Positions 45,352 through 53,484 of a stretch of 57,504 nt of DNA are shown here, in pieces; positions within the stretch are counted from its first letter, which is position 1; each line of letters starts with the position of its first letter. The DNA is taken from positions 1 to 57,504 of the forward strand of contig CAIMMO010000243.1 of NCBI GenBank assembly GCA_903842595.1, given 5' to 3'. Position numbers and translations under genes: made by a program. The stretch comes from an uncultured Alphaproteobacteria bacterium (GTDB taxonomy: Bacteria; Pseudomonadota; Alphaproteobacteria; Caulobacterales; Hyphomonadaceae). The notes beneath the pieces were generated by a model. The model made no database searches and was not told the origin of the DNA. It saw only the letters and a list, made by a program, of their open reading frames with translations.

Positions 45352-46659
45352 GTGAGCACTTACCACTTGTCCGACGCTTCGCCCCAGCTGGCGACATCGC
45401 CGCCCATTCGCCGGCTCCCGCTCTGGGAGTTCGTGACGATGACGGCGATGCTGATGGCGCTCAACGCTCTGGCGATCGACATCATGCTGCCTGCCCTGCC
45501 CGACATGGCGGTGTCGTTCGGCCTCGCACAGGCGCTCGAACATCCGATCCAGTGCCCGGCGGTGCTCGATCCCAACTCCAACGACCAGCAGCTTATCATC
45601 GTCTCCTACATGCTCGGCTTCGGCGTCTCGCAGCTGATATACGGCCCGCTGACTGATCGCTTCGGCCGCCGGCGAGTCCTGTTCGTGTCGTTGTTCTTCT
45701 ACGTCCTCGCCGCCATTCTCTGCATCTACGCCCCGACCTTCGATCTGCTGATTGCTGCCCGCGTCTTCATGGGGGCCAGCGCCGGCGGCAGCCGGGTCAT
45801 CGCCGTGTCCGCAGCACGCGATCTCTATGTCGGCCGGCAGATGGCCAAGGTCATGTCGCTTGTGATGATCGTCTTCATGGTGGGGCCGATCCTCGCGCCC
45901 TTCATGGGCCAGGTCATGCTGCAGTTCATGACGTGGCACGGCATCTTCTGGGTCCTCGCCGCCTTTGGCGTATTCATGTTCCTTTGGGTGCTGATCCGCC
46001 TGCCGGAGACTCTCCCGCCCGAGCGCCGCATCCCGCTCAATCCGCGATCGATGCTGCGCAGCTACTGGCAGGTGATCCGCACGCGGGAGGCGCTGGGCTA
46101 CACCATCGCATCCGGTTTCCTGTTCGGCGCGCTGATGAGCTACATCTCATCGTCCGAGCAGTTGTTCCATAACGTCTACCCCACCGGCGAGCAGTTCCCA
46201 CTCTGGTTCGCCGGTGCGGCCATCGCGATGACCGCGTCCAACCTGATCAACTCGCGCATCGTCGAGAAGCAGGGCATGCGCAAGATCTCGCACGCCGCCC
46301 TCATCGCCTTCGTGATCGTAAGCGCTGTCCACGCCTCCTTCGCGCTCGCCGGCCCGGTGGACTTCCCGATCTTCTACAGCCTGCTGTTGGCCGCCTTCTT
46401 CTGCATCGGCTTCCAGGGGCCGAACTACAACGCCATTGCCATGGAACGCCTCGGCGCCTTCGCGGGCTCTGGCGCCGCCCTCATCGGCTTTGCGTCGTCC
46501 TTCGTGTCGGCATCCATCGGCGGCCTGGTGGCGCGCCAGTTCGACTGCACCATCACGCCGATCTTCGTCGGCCATTTCATCCTCGGCGGCCTCGCACTGC
46601 TGGTGATCTTCATCACGGAGCGCGGCCGCTTGATGCAATCGTCTGCCTCCACACCCTGA
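45352..46659 (+). CDS. MFS drug-efflux transporter, Bcr/CflA type
   Basis: 435-residue transporter, GTG start at 45352. Twelve membrane helices are expected; MTAMLMALNALAIDIMLPALPDM at the start of the first helix and the GPLTDRFGRRRVLF loop between helices 2 and 3 are typical of the DHA1 Bcr/CflA group. It would export drugs or small metabolites. A short loop (ALEHPIQCPAVLDPNSNDQQ) between helices 1 and 2 is a modest insertion. Divergent from the amidohydrolase gene with a 147-bp gap. Confidence 0.88.
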   Translation: MSTYHLSDASPQLATSPPIRRLPLWEFVTMTAMLMALNALAIDIMLPALPDMAVSFGLAQALEHPIQCPAVLDPNSNDQQLIIVSYMLGFGVSQLIYGPLTDRFGRRRVLFVSLFFYVLAAILCIYAPTFDLLIAARVFMGASAGGSRVIAVSAARDLYVGRQMAKVMSLVMIVFMVGPILAPFMGQVMLQFMTWHGIFWVLAAFGVFMFLWVLIRLPETLPPERRIPLNPRSMLRSYWQVIRTREALGYTIASGFLFGALMSYISSSEQLFHNVYPTGEQFPLWFAGAAIAMTASNLINSRIVEKQGMRKISHAALIAFVIVSAVHASFALAGPVDFPIFYSLLLAAFFCIGFQGPNYNAIAMERLGAFAGSGAALIGFASSFVSASIGGLVARQFDCTITPIFVGHFILGGLALLVIFITERGRLMQSSASTP

Positions 46660-46684
46660 CCAACTCCTTCGCGGCGGCTAGCCC

Positions 46685-47350
46685 ATGATCACCGTCCACC
46701 ACCTCAACAACTCCCGCTCCCAGCGCGTACTCTGGCTGCTGGAGGAACTCGGCGCGCTCTACGAGGTGAAACGCTACCAGCGCGACGCTAAGACCATGCT
46801 GGCTCCCCGCGAGCTGACGCGCATCCACCCGCTCGGCAAGTCGCCTGTCATCACCGACAACGGAAAGACCATCGCGGAGACCGGCGCGATCATCGAATAC
46901 ATCCTTGACAATTATGGAGACGGCCGGCTCATCCCGAAACCTGGCACGCCCGAACGCCTTCGCTTCATCTATTGGCTCCACTATGCCGAAGGCTCCGCGA
47001 TGACGCCCCTGTTGCTGAAACTGATCTTCACGCACATCCCGAACAGCGCGCCGGGTCTCATGCGCGGCCTTCTGAGATCGGTGATGTCCAAGGTGCAGGA
47101 ACGCGTCTCCGATCCCCAGGTCATGCTGCACATGAACTACTGGGACGAGGAACTGTCGAAATCCCAATGGTTCGCCGGCGATGAATTCACCGCCGCCGAC
47201 ATCATGATGAGCTTTCCCCTCGAAGCCGCCGCCAGCCGCGCCGGCGCCCGCTCGCGCCCGATGATCGCGGCGTTTCTCGACAGCATCCACGCACGCCCCG
47301 CCTACATCAACGCACTGAAAAAGGGCGGCCCCTATGACCATGCGAGCTGA
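46685..47350 (+). CDS. Glutathione S-transferase
   Basis: 221 residues. Thioredoxin-like N-terminal domain (ITVHHLNNSRSQRVLWLLEELG, with LGKSPVITDNGKTIAETGAIIEYIL binding the gamma-glutamyl of glutathione) and a helical C-terminal domain (WFAGDEFTAADIMMSFPL). Serine in NNSRSQR is the likely catalytic residue. Follows the MFS gene and precedes a LysE gene by 3 bp, so possibly one detoxification unit; substrate unknown. Confidence 0.88.
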   Translation: MITVHHLNNSRSQRVLWLLEELGALYEVKRYQRDAKTMLAPRELTRIHPLGKSPVITDNGKTIAETGAIIEYILDNYGDGRLIPKPGTPERLRFIYWLHYAEGSAMTPLLLKLIFTHIPNSAPGLMRGLLRSVMSKVQERVSDPQVMLHMNYWDEELSKSQWFAGDEFTAADIMMSFPLEAAASRAGARSRPMIAAFLDSIHARPAYINALKKGGPYDHAS

Positions 47351-47353
47351 GGC

Positions 47354-47956
47354 GTGCCCCCATCCTTCGCAGAATTCCTGATTGCCGCCATGGTGATGGA
47401 GATCACGCCAGGCCCCAACATGACGTGGCTGGCCTTGCTGTCTGCGCGTGAAGGACGCATTGCTGGATTCCACGCTGTTGCGGGCATCGCAACGGGCCTC
47501 ACTGTGCTTGCCATCTTCGCCGCAATCGGCGCCGCCGCGCTGATCACGACATGGCCGCTCCTCTACACCGCGTTGCGTTGGGGCGGCGTGCTCTTCCTTC
47601 TTTTCCTGGCCTGGGAGGCCTGGATCGGCGAGAAGGATGACGCGAATGCCGTCGAGCCGGGGCGCCAGTTCCGGCGCGGCCTGATCGTCAACCTCCTGAA
47701 CCCCAAGGCGGCCGCCGTCTTCATCGTTATGATCCCCGGCTTCGCCGGTTCGGATGCCCCGGCAGGCGCGCTTATCGCAATGACGCTGACCTACCTCGCC
47801 ATCGCGACGCTTGCGCACGTGCTGATCGTTGCTTTCGCCGGCAGCTTCGAGAGGGCGCTTGCCGATCCACGCCGCGAAAGGATCGTCCGCCGGATCTTTG
47901 CCCTGGCGCTGGCAGGCGTCGCAATCTGGTTCGCATTCGGGACGGCGCGCACATGA
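47354..47956 (+). CDS. LysE-family exporter
   Basis: 200-residue membrane protein with the LysE/RhtB opening (FLIAAMVMEITPGPNMTWL) and six predicted helices. Such proteins export amino acids or related small molecules. GTG start 3 bp after the GST stop; its own stop overlaps the next ATG as ATGA, so GST, exporter and spermidine-synthase-like protein are tightly linked. Confidence 0.85.
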   Translation: MPPSFAEFLIAAMVMEITPGPNMTWLALLSAREGRIAGFHAVAGIATGLTVLAIFAAIGAAALITTWPLLYTALRWGGVLFLLFLAWEAWIGEKDDANAVEPGRQFRRGLIVNLLNPKAAAVFIVMIPGFAGSDAPAGALIAMTLTYLAIATLAHVLIVAFAGSFERALADPRRERIVRRIFALALAGVAIWFAFGTART

Positions 47957-48624
47957 TCCCCCGCGAACTCATCGCCACGGCAAAAGTCCCGGGGGGCGTC
48001 GAACTTCGCCTGATGCGCCATGGCGACGATCACATCATCATGGTCGACAACAACGAACTCATGAGCAGCCGCGTTGGCGGCTCGGAAGAAGCGCTCGCAA
48101 CCATGACATGCGACCGGCTCCGCGAAAGCATCGCGCCTCACCTGCTCATCGGCGGCTACGGCATGGGCTTCACCCTGCGCGCCGCACTGGCGAGGCTCGG
48201 CCCCAAGGCAAACCTGACCGTCGCCGAACTTGTACCCGAGATAGTCGCTTGGGCGCGCGGCCCCATGGCGACCCTCACTGCCGGCTGCCTCGAAGATCCG
48301 CGTGTCCGCCTGCTCGCGGGCGATGTCGCCGCAGCAATCACCACCGCAACCAATCGCTACGACGCCATCCTGCTGGACGTCGACAACGGCCCTTCAGGGC
48401 TGGTCCGCACAGAAAATGATGGCCTCTACTCTCTGAAAGGCCTCGGCGCCGCGATGTCCGCGCTCCGGTCAGGCGGCGTGCTCGCTATCTGGTCCGCCGC
48501 GCCGGATGCAGCGTTCACCAAACGCCTCAAGCACGCAGGCTTTGCAGTAGAAGAAGTCACCGTCCGCGCACGAAGCAATGGCAAAGGGCCAAGGCATACG
48601 ATCTGGTTTGCAAACAGGCGCTAG
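47953..48624 (+). CDS. Spermidine-synthase-like methyltransferase-fold protein
   Basis: 223 residues. Rossmann-like nucleotide site LLIGGYGMGFTLRAAL, the VAELVPEIVAWARG acidic-loop region and DAILLDVDNGP resemble spermidine synthase (SpeE-type) and its uncharacterised relatives. The usual aminopropyl-acceptor loop (GGGDGG...) is GGYGMG here, so real spermidine synthase activity is doubtful. Last gene of the plus-strand run, convergent with rlmJ and overlapping by 4 bp. Confidence 0.7.
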   Translation: MIPRELIATAKVPGGVELRLMRHGDDHIIMVDNNELMSSRVGGSEEALATMTCDRLRESIAPHLLIGGYGMGFTLRAALARLGPKANLTVAELVPEIVAWARGPMATLTAGCLEDPRVRLLAGDVAAAITTATNRYDAILLDVDNGPSGLVRTENDGLYSLKGLGAAMSALRSGGVLAIWSAAPDAAFTKRLKHAGFAVEEVTVRARSNGKGPRHTIWFANRR

Positions 48625-49514
48625 TTTTCGGCCTCCGCCGACGGACTCTCCACCCGCCATCCCGCGCCCTCGCCCTGCGCCAATCGTTCGCACAGCCACG
48701 GCAGCGCCGCATACAGATGCTCCGCCACGCCGAACGGCGCATTCGCAATCACCACGCCGGCCCCGCCCAGCTTGCCCTCGCTAATCGTGCGCACCCACAG
48801 GTCGGCCACCAGCACCTTCTCCGGCGCCACGCCGCCCTCCTCGATCAGCATAGACGCGAGTTCGCCATCGAACGCACTCACCTGGTCGAAATCCTTGAGT
48901 GGCCGCCAGAACACATACACGCCCTGCGGCCACCGCTTCACGCCTGCACGCGCAGCCTTCAGCATCCAGTCGAAGTCCGCCTTCCGCGCGCCCGCCGCAA
49001 CCTCGAACGGCGGATCGACGAGGACCAGCCCACGCCGCTCCGGCGGCGGCAGATAGGCTGGCAGCGCATCGAAACCGTCGCGCTGCTCGATCTTCACACG
49101 CAGGTCCCGTCCCATCGCCTCGCGCAGCAGCGCGGCGCTCGGCTCATGTAGCTCGCACAATCGCAGCGCATCGTCCGACCGCGCCATGCGCGAAGCAATG
49201 AAGGGCGAACCGGGATAGTGCCGCAGCCCCATCGAATTCATCTCCTGCACAACGCCCAGCCACGGCGCCAGCGCCGCCCGGACAGGATCTGGCGCATCCC
49301 CCACGGCGCCCCAGACCCGCCCGACGCCATCCTTCCATTCGGGACTGCGCTCCGCCTCGTCTCCTTCAAGATCGTAGACCCCGATCCCCGCATGCGTGTC
49401 GATATAGCGGTAAGGCGCCGCCTTCTGGTTCAGCCGGTCAAGGCACAGCGCCACCGCGACATGCTTCACCACATCCGCGAAATTCCCCGCGTGAAAGGCA
49501 TGCCGGTAATTCAC
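48621..49514 (-). CDS. rlmJ: 23S rRNA adenine-2030 N6-methyltransferase
   Basis: 297 residues. The family signature MNYRHAFHAGNFADVVKHVAVALCLDRLNQK is at the start; DTHAGIGVYDL binds SAM, and the catalytic DPPF appears in GLVLVDPPFEVAAGARK. Length is slightly above E. coli RlmJ. Monocistronic. Confidence 0.93.
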   Translation of the reverse strand: MNYRHAFHAGNFADVVKHVAVALCLDRLNQKAAPYRYIDTHAGIGVYDLEGDEAERSPEWKDGVGRVWGAVGDAPDPVRAALAPWLGVVQEMNSMGLRHYPGSPFIASRMARSDDALRLCELHEPSAALLREAMGRDLRVKIEQRDGFDALPAYLPPPERRGLVLVDPPFEVAAGARKADFDWMLKAARAGVKRWPQGVYVFWRPLKDFDQVSAFDGELASMLIEEGGVAPEKVLVADLWVRTISEGKLGGAGVVIANAPFGVAEHLYAALPWLCERLAQGEGAGWRVESPSAEAEN

Positions 49515-49625
49515 GTTACGCTCCTTGCCCTGCTCGATGACGCACTTATCATCGCTCTTTCACCGATGAAACTTGCGCGACGCCGCAGGCATCCTAAGTG
49601 CTTCATTCGAGTGCATTTCAGCCCC

Positions 49626-49629
49626 GGAG
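49626..49629 (+). promoter_or_regulatory. Shine-Dalgarno site for the TTG start of the zinc-ribbon gene
   Basis: GGAG lies 6 bases before TTG 49636, from which the protein begins directly at its zinc motif. Confidence 0.5.
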
Positions 49630-49635
49630 TCCCGC

Positions 49636-49983
49636 TTGCCGCTCTTCCTCTGCCCAAACGACAATTCCCAGATGCAGAAGATCTCGCGCGAAGGCGTGGA
49701 CATCGACATCTGCCCCAGCTGCAAGGGCGTCTGGCTCGACCGCGGTGAACTCGACAAGCTGCTCGTGGCCGAGCGCGAAGAGTCCGAGAAATCCGTGCAA
49801 GCCCACCGCCGCTTCCAGGAAGAGGTGAAGAGCTTCGAGCGCAATCCCGACGACTGGAAGCGCAGCCACAAATATGACGACGAGCGCAAGCGCTACCGCT
49901 ACGACGGAGACGACGATGACGACGACCGCAGCCGCCACCGCAAACGTCGCGGCGGGTTCGACCTGTTTGACATTTTCGACTGA
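49636..49983 (+). CDS. TFIIB-type zinc-ribbon protein
   Basis: 115 residues if started at TTG 49636 (GGAG upstream); the frame is open back to TTG 49573. The core is the zf-TFIIB pattern: CPND (6-9) and ICPSCKGVWLDRGELDKLL. The second metal position is aspartate, giving C-x-x-D plus C-x-x-C. The rest is helical and highly charged, with a poly-Asp run and a basic RHRKRRGG stretch before FDLFDIFD. Function unknown; small proteins of this type are widespread in proteobacteria. Convergent with the TonB-like gene with no gap. Confidence 0.8.
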   Translation: MPLFLCPNDNSQMQKISREGVDIDICPSCKGVWLDRGELDKLLVAEREESEKSVQAHRRFQEEVKSFERNPDDWKRSHKYDDERKRYRYDGDDDDDDRSRHRKRRGGFDLFDIFD

Positions 49984-50760
49984 TCAGTCGCCAAAGCCGC
50001 GATCGACGAAATCCGGCTTCTGCGACAGCCGGCCTACAATCGTGTTGAGCCCGCCCAGGCTGGCCGCGCCGCCTGCCATTGCCGCCATCTGGCCGCGGTC
50101 GTCGGCGGAGCCAGGCGGCGCCTTGGCAACGCTGCGCGTTCCATTGGTCGATACCCATTCGCCTCCGTCGCATCCGACCAGCCAGGGACATTTCGGCATA
50201 TAAGCGGCGAAGTGCTCGGCCAGGTCTTCCTTCGAGCGCGACATCACGGAATCCATGTTCCCCGTCCGCGCAGCCAGTTCCCTGCCTGCGCATTCCTTTG
50301 CCTTCGGACCAAACTGCGCCTCACAAGGATCCTTGCCCATCAGGCTTGTAAGGCCGGGCGGAACCCCGCGATCATTGAGGATCGCTGGCGGACCAAGATA
50401 GACGCTGTCCTCCCCCGCCTTCGTGTCTTTCGTATCAGCCGATGGCGCGCTTGGACCGGAAGACCGCGGCGCCGGCGCCTCGGCGGTTGCTGGCAGGGTC
50501 CCTGAAGGGCGCGGCGCCCGCGCCCGCGGCGGCGCAACGCCTGCCATGGGCTCAGGCTCGGTGAACTCCAGGTCGGGCAGAAGCTCGACCGCCAGAACCA
50601 CCTGACGGCTGGCATCAGGCAGTGGCGGCAACGCGCCCGCGATCATCCCGCTCACGGCCCACAGCAGGACTACATGCGCAAGGAAAGACGCGCCAGCCGG
50701 CGCATGTTTGCGCCAGCCGGGCGAGTCCGACAACTGTCTTATGCTTTCCCGCCAGATCAT
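49984..50760 (-). CDS. TonB-like single-pass membrane protein with cysteine-rich end
   Basis: 258 residues, no firm family. A cytoplasmic N-terminus (1-22), one membrane helix (about 24-44, SFLAHVVLLWAVSGMIAG), then a Pro/Ala-rich periplasmic linker (65-125) in the manner of TonB or colicin-type energy transducers. The C-terminal part (about 135-258) lacks the TonB fold and has five cysteines (DPCEAQ, KECAGR, KCPWLVGC). It may be periplasmic and disulphide-bonded. No ExbB/ExbD or receptor is nearby. Confidence 0.65.
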   Translation of the reverse strand: MIWRESIRQLSDSPGWRKHAPAGASFLAHVVLLWAVSGMIAGALPPLPDASRQVVLAVELLPDLEFTEPEPMAGVAPPRARAPRPSGTLPATAEAPAPRSSGPSAPSADTKDTKAGEDSVYLGPPAILNDRGVPPGLTSLMGKDPCEAQFGPKAKECAGRELAARTGNMDSVMSRSKEDLAEHFAAYMPKCPWLVGCDGGEWVSTNGTRSVAKAPPGSADDRGQMAAMAGGAASLGGLNTIVGRLSQKPDFVDRGFGD

Positions 50761-50818
50761 CCAGCCGGCAGTATGCCCCGAAAGCGGACGATCGCGGAAT
50801 CAAGAAATCCGCCCGCCC

Positions 50819-51442
50819 TCAGGCGATTTCGGCGTGGGTCGTCACAATCTTGCCCACAAGACCGTAGGCAAGCGCCTGCTCGGCGCTCATCCAGTAATCG
50901 CGGTCAGTATCCTTCTTGATCTGCTCGAGCGTCTGGCCAGTCGCCTCCGCGAAGATCTTGTTCAGCCGCTCGCGCATCCGGATGATCTCGCGCGCCTGGA
51001 TCTCCACGTCAGAGGCCTGCCCGCCCACGCCGCCGCGCGGTTCGTGCAGGAGGAAGCGGGTGTTGGGCAGGCAGAATCGATTCTCCTTCTTGCCCGCCGC
51101 ATAGATCAGCGCGCCCGCCGAGGCGCACCAGCCCGTGCCAAGAATACGCACAGGCGCACGCACGAACTTGATCATGTCGTGGATCATGTCGCCCGATTCC
51201 ACATGTCCACCCGGCGAGGACAGGACCAGCAGGATCGGCTTGTCGCTTACAGCCGAATACGCCAGCAGCTGCGCGCATACCGAGCGCGCGATCTTGTCGT
51301 TGATCTCGCCCGTCAGCAGGATCGTTCGCGAATCGAACAGCGCCTTGTCCAGTTGGGACGAGCTGCTCTCTTCCTTTTTCGAGTCCGGGCCTTCGTCCTC
51401 GTCGTCCTCGTCGAGGTGGAAGAAGTTGGGGCGATTCGTCAT
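50819..51442 (-). CDS. ClpP-type serine protease, divergent second form
   Basis: 207 residues. The full triad is there: Ser108 (GWCASAGAL), His133 (LLHEPRGG) and Asp182 (DTDRDYWMS). The nucleophile region is CASAGA rather than the usual AASMGA of housekeeping ClpP, and the protein has an acidic N-terminal tail (residues 8-30, DEDDEDEG and a Ser/Glu/Lys run) with no propeptide-like sequence. clpX is not adjacent. This fits the accessory ClpP paralogue found in many alphaproteobacteria; a housekeeping clpP would then be elsewhere. Chaperone partner unknown. Confidence 0.85.
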   Translation of the reverse strand: MTNRPNFFHLDEDDEDEGPDSKKEESSSSQLDKALFDSRTILLTGEINDKIARSVCAQLLAYSAVSDKPILLVLSSPGGHVESGDMIHDMIKFVRAPVRILGTGWCASAGALIYAAGKKENRFCLPNTRFLLHEPRGGVGGQASDVEIQAREIIRMRERLNKIFAEATGQTLEQIKKDTDRDYWMSAEQALAYGLVGKIVTTHAEIA

Positions 51443-51529
51443 GGAAACTCCGATGGATCGTGCCCGCCATAGGTGGCGGTCCGGGCGGTCCGGGTCAATG
51501 CCCGCGCTACTTCATTGAAACGCCAAGGG

Positions 51530-52057
51530 TTAATGCCCGGCGAACCACACCAGATAGCTGACGTTTATTCCCTGGCCCGAGAGCTTGGTGTCACCCTGCA
51601 GCTCCGGCAGGCAAACCAGGAAGGCCGCGCCAGCGATCTTTGCGCCAGCTTTCCGCAGGAGCTTCACGGCCGCCATGGCGGTACCTCCGGTCGCGATAAG
51701 GTCGTCCACCAGAAGCACGCGGTCGCCCGGCGAAATTGCGTCCGTGTGCATTTCCATAGAGTCGACGCCGTACTCCAGTTCATAGCTTTCGGTGATCACA
51801 TGATGGGGCAGCTTGCCCTTCTTGCGCAGCGGCACGAACCCCGCCGACAGCTGGTGCGCCACCGCCCCGCCAAGGATGAAGCCGCGCGCTTCGATCCCCG
51901 CCACCTTGTCAATCTTGGCGCCGGCCCAAGGCTGCACCAACTCGTCCACCGCCTGCCGAAACGCCCGCGGATCGCCCATCAGCGTGGTCACATCCCGGAA
52001 CATGATCCCCGGCTTGGGGAAGTCCGGAATAGTGCGGATCGCGTCTTTCAGTTCCAT
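51530..52057 (-). CDS. apt: Adenine phosphoribosyltransferase
   Basis: Salvages adenine with PRPP to AMP. 175 residues with [17 protein letters not shown] at the start and the PRPP loop [14 protein letters not shown]. Normal length. It is downstream of mtnP on the same strand, which makes adenine from methylthioadenosine, so the two enzymes work in sequence. Confidence 0.95.
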   Translation of the reverse strand: MELKDAIRTIPDFPKPGIMFRDVTTLMGDPRAFRQAVDELVQPWAGAKIDKVAGIEARGFILGGAVAHQLSAGFVPLRKKGKLPHHVITESYELEYGVDSMEMHTDAISPGDRVLLVDDLIATGGTAMAAVKLLRKAGAKIAGAAFLVCLPELQGDTKLSGQGINVSYLVWFAGH

Positions 52058-52119
52058 GGTCCGTCCCTGTGTGACGAAACCGTAGGTAGATCATCTGCGG
52101 CTATCGGGAAAGTGACCGG

Positions 52120-52764
52120 CTAGGCTTGGTCTGACCGCGCCAGCTTCCGCGTCTCCGCCTCCGCGCCCTTCACCCACACCGCGAAGTGCGGCTCCGCCCA
52201 CATCCGATCGATATAGCCCTGCGCTTCGGCTGAGCGCGGGATTGCATACGTCACGAACCGCGTCACCACCGGCGCGTACATGGCATCGGCAATCGACCAC
52301 CGCCCGAACAGGAACGGCCCGCCCGATCGGGCCAGCCATTCGCGCCACAGCGCGTCTACCCGCGCTGCATCGGCCAGCCCGTCAGCCGTCATCCGCGACG
52401 CATCGCTACGCCGCCGGATGTTCATGGGCGCATCGTTGCGCAAGCTCGCAAAACCCGAATGCATGATCGCACTCGCGGCCCGCGCCAGGGCCCGCGCCGT
52501 CGCATCGGCTGGCCACAGCGAGGGCTGCTGTTCCGCCGCCCACTCACAGATCGCAAGGCTCTCCGGGATCACCACGCCGCCGCCGAGATCCAGCGCCGGC
52601 ACACGCTCATTCGGCGACACCGCCCCGAACGCAGGCTTCCCGCCCATCTCCGGCAGCTGATGCATCACTTCGTCAAACGCAACGCCGCCCATCCGCAGCG
52701 CCAGCCACGGCCGCATCGACCACGACGAATAGTTTCTGTCCCCGATATGCAGCTTCGGCGTCAT
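52120..52764 (-). CDS. Glutathione S-transferase-like protein
   Basis: 214 residues with a thioredoxin-like N-terminal domain (GDRNYSSWSMRPWLAL, a serine-containing active-site region) and a helical C-terminal domain (FLFGRWSIADAMYAPVV). The NYSSWSMRPW motif marks a bacterial GST subgroup different from the GST at 46685. It starts 12 bp after the LysE gene on the same strand. Confidence 0.85.
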   Translation of the reverse strand: MTPKLHIGDRNYSSWSMRPWLALRMGGVAFDEVMHQLPEMGGKPAFGAVSPNERVPALDLGGGVVIPESLAICEWAAEQQPSLWPADATARALARAASAIMHSGFASLRNDAPMNIRRRSDASRMTADGLADAARVDALWREWLARSGGPFLFGRWSIADAMYAPVVTRFVTYAIPRSAEAQGYIDRMWAEPHFAVWVKGAEAETRKLARSDQA

Positions 52765-52776
52765 TCGCTTATCCCC

Positions 52777-53415
52777 TCACTTGTGCTGCTGCATCCCGAA
52801 CGCCACCAGCAGCGCGATCGCGATGAACACCACGCCGACGCCGCGCTCGAACCAACGCCGTATCTGCGGCTGCGCCAGAAAACGCGACATCGCCCCGCCC
52901 ACGTGCGTGTACATCCACTGGATTGCCAGATCGATCACTGTACCAATGATCCCCAACGTCAGCATCTGGTTCGCAAGGCTCTGCTGCGGGCTGATGAATT
53001 GCGGCAGGAAGGTCAGGAACCAGAAAATCGTCTTCGGATTGCCGAACCCGATCACCAGCCCATCGAAGAACGCGCCACGATGCACCGCGATGACCGGCGC
53101 CGGCTGCGCCGGATCGACCATCGGCTGCGTCCTGAAGGACCGGATGAGCGCCAGGACGCCGATCAGCGCCAGATAACCCGCCCCAGTCCACTTCAGGATG
53201 AAGAACAGCAACTCGGAGGTTGAAATCAGCACCCCGAGGCCAAGCAGCGTCAGCGCGAAATACACGACGTTGGCGACCTGTATTCCCAGCCCCGCCATCA
53301 TGCCCGCGCGATGCCCGCGCAACGCCGCTTGCGACATGATAAACATCACGTTCGGGCCGGGCGCGAGACTGACCAGCGTGGTCAACCCGATGAACAACAG
53401 GAGATTGTCGGGCAT
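52777..53415 (-). CDS. LysE-family exporter
   Basis: 212-residue LysE/RhtB membrane protein (LVSLAPGPNVMFIMSQAALRG, GFGNPKTIFWFLTFLPQFI). Divergent in sequence from the exporter at 47354. Tightly followed by a GST gene. Cargo unknown. Confidence 0.87.
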   Translation of the reverse strand: MPDNLLLFIGLTTLVSLAPGPNVMFIMSQAALRGHRAGMMAGLGIQVANVVYFALTLLGLGVLISTSELLFFILKWTGAGYLALIGVLALIRSFRTQPMVDPAQPAPVIAVHRGAFFDGLVIGFGNPKTIFWFLTFLPQFISPQQSLANQMLTLGIIGTVIDLAIQWMYTHVGGAMSRFLAQPQIRRWFERGVGVVFIAIALLVAFGMQQHK

Positions 53416-53484
53416 CTAGGCTTTCTTCTTACCGCCGTGTTCGGCCCGTCACACTGGGGATGTGGAAGGACGCACCCGGCGCCG

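Noticed and set aside
45205-45939. Upstream extension of the amidohydrolase frame
   Set aside because: Overlaps the MFS transporter on the other strand, is histidine/arginine-rich and lies ahead of a strong ribosome site and signal peptide.
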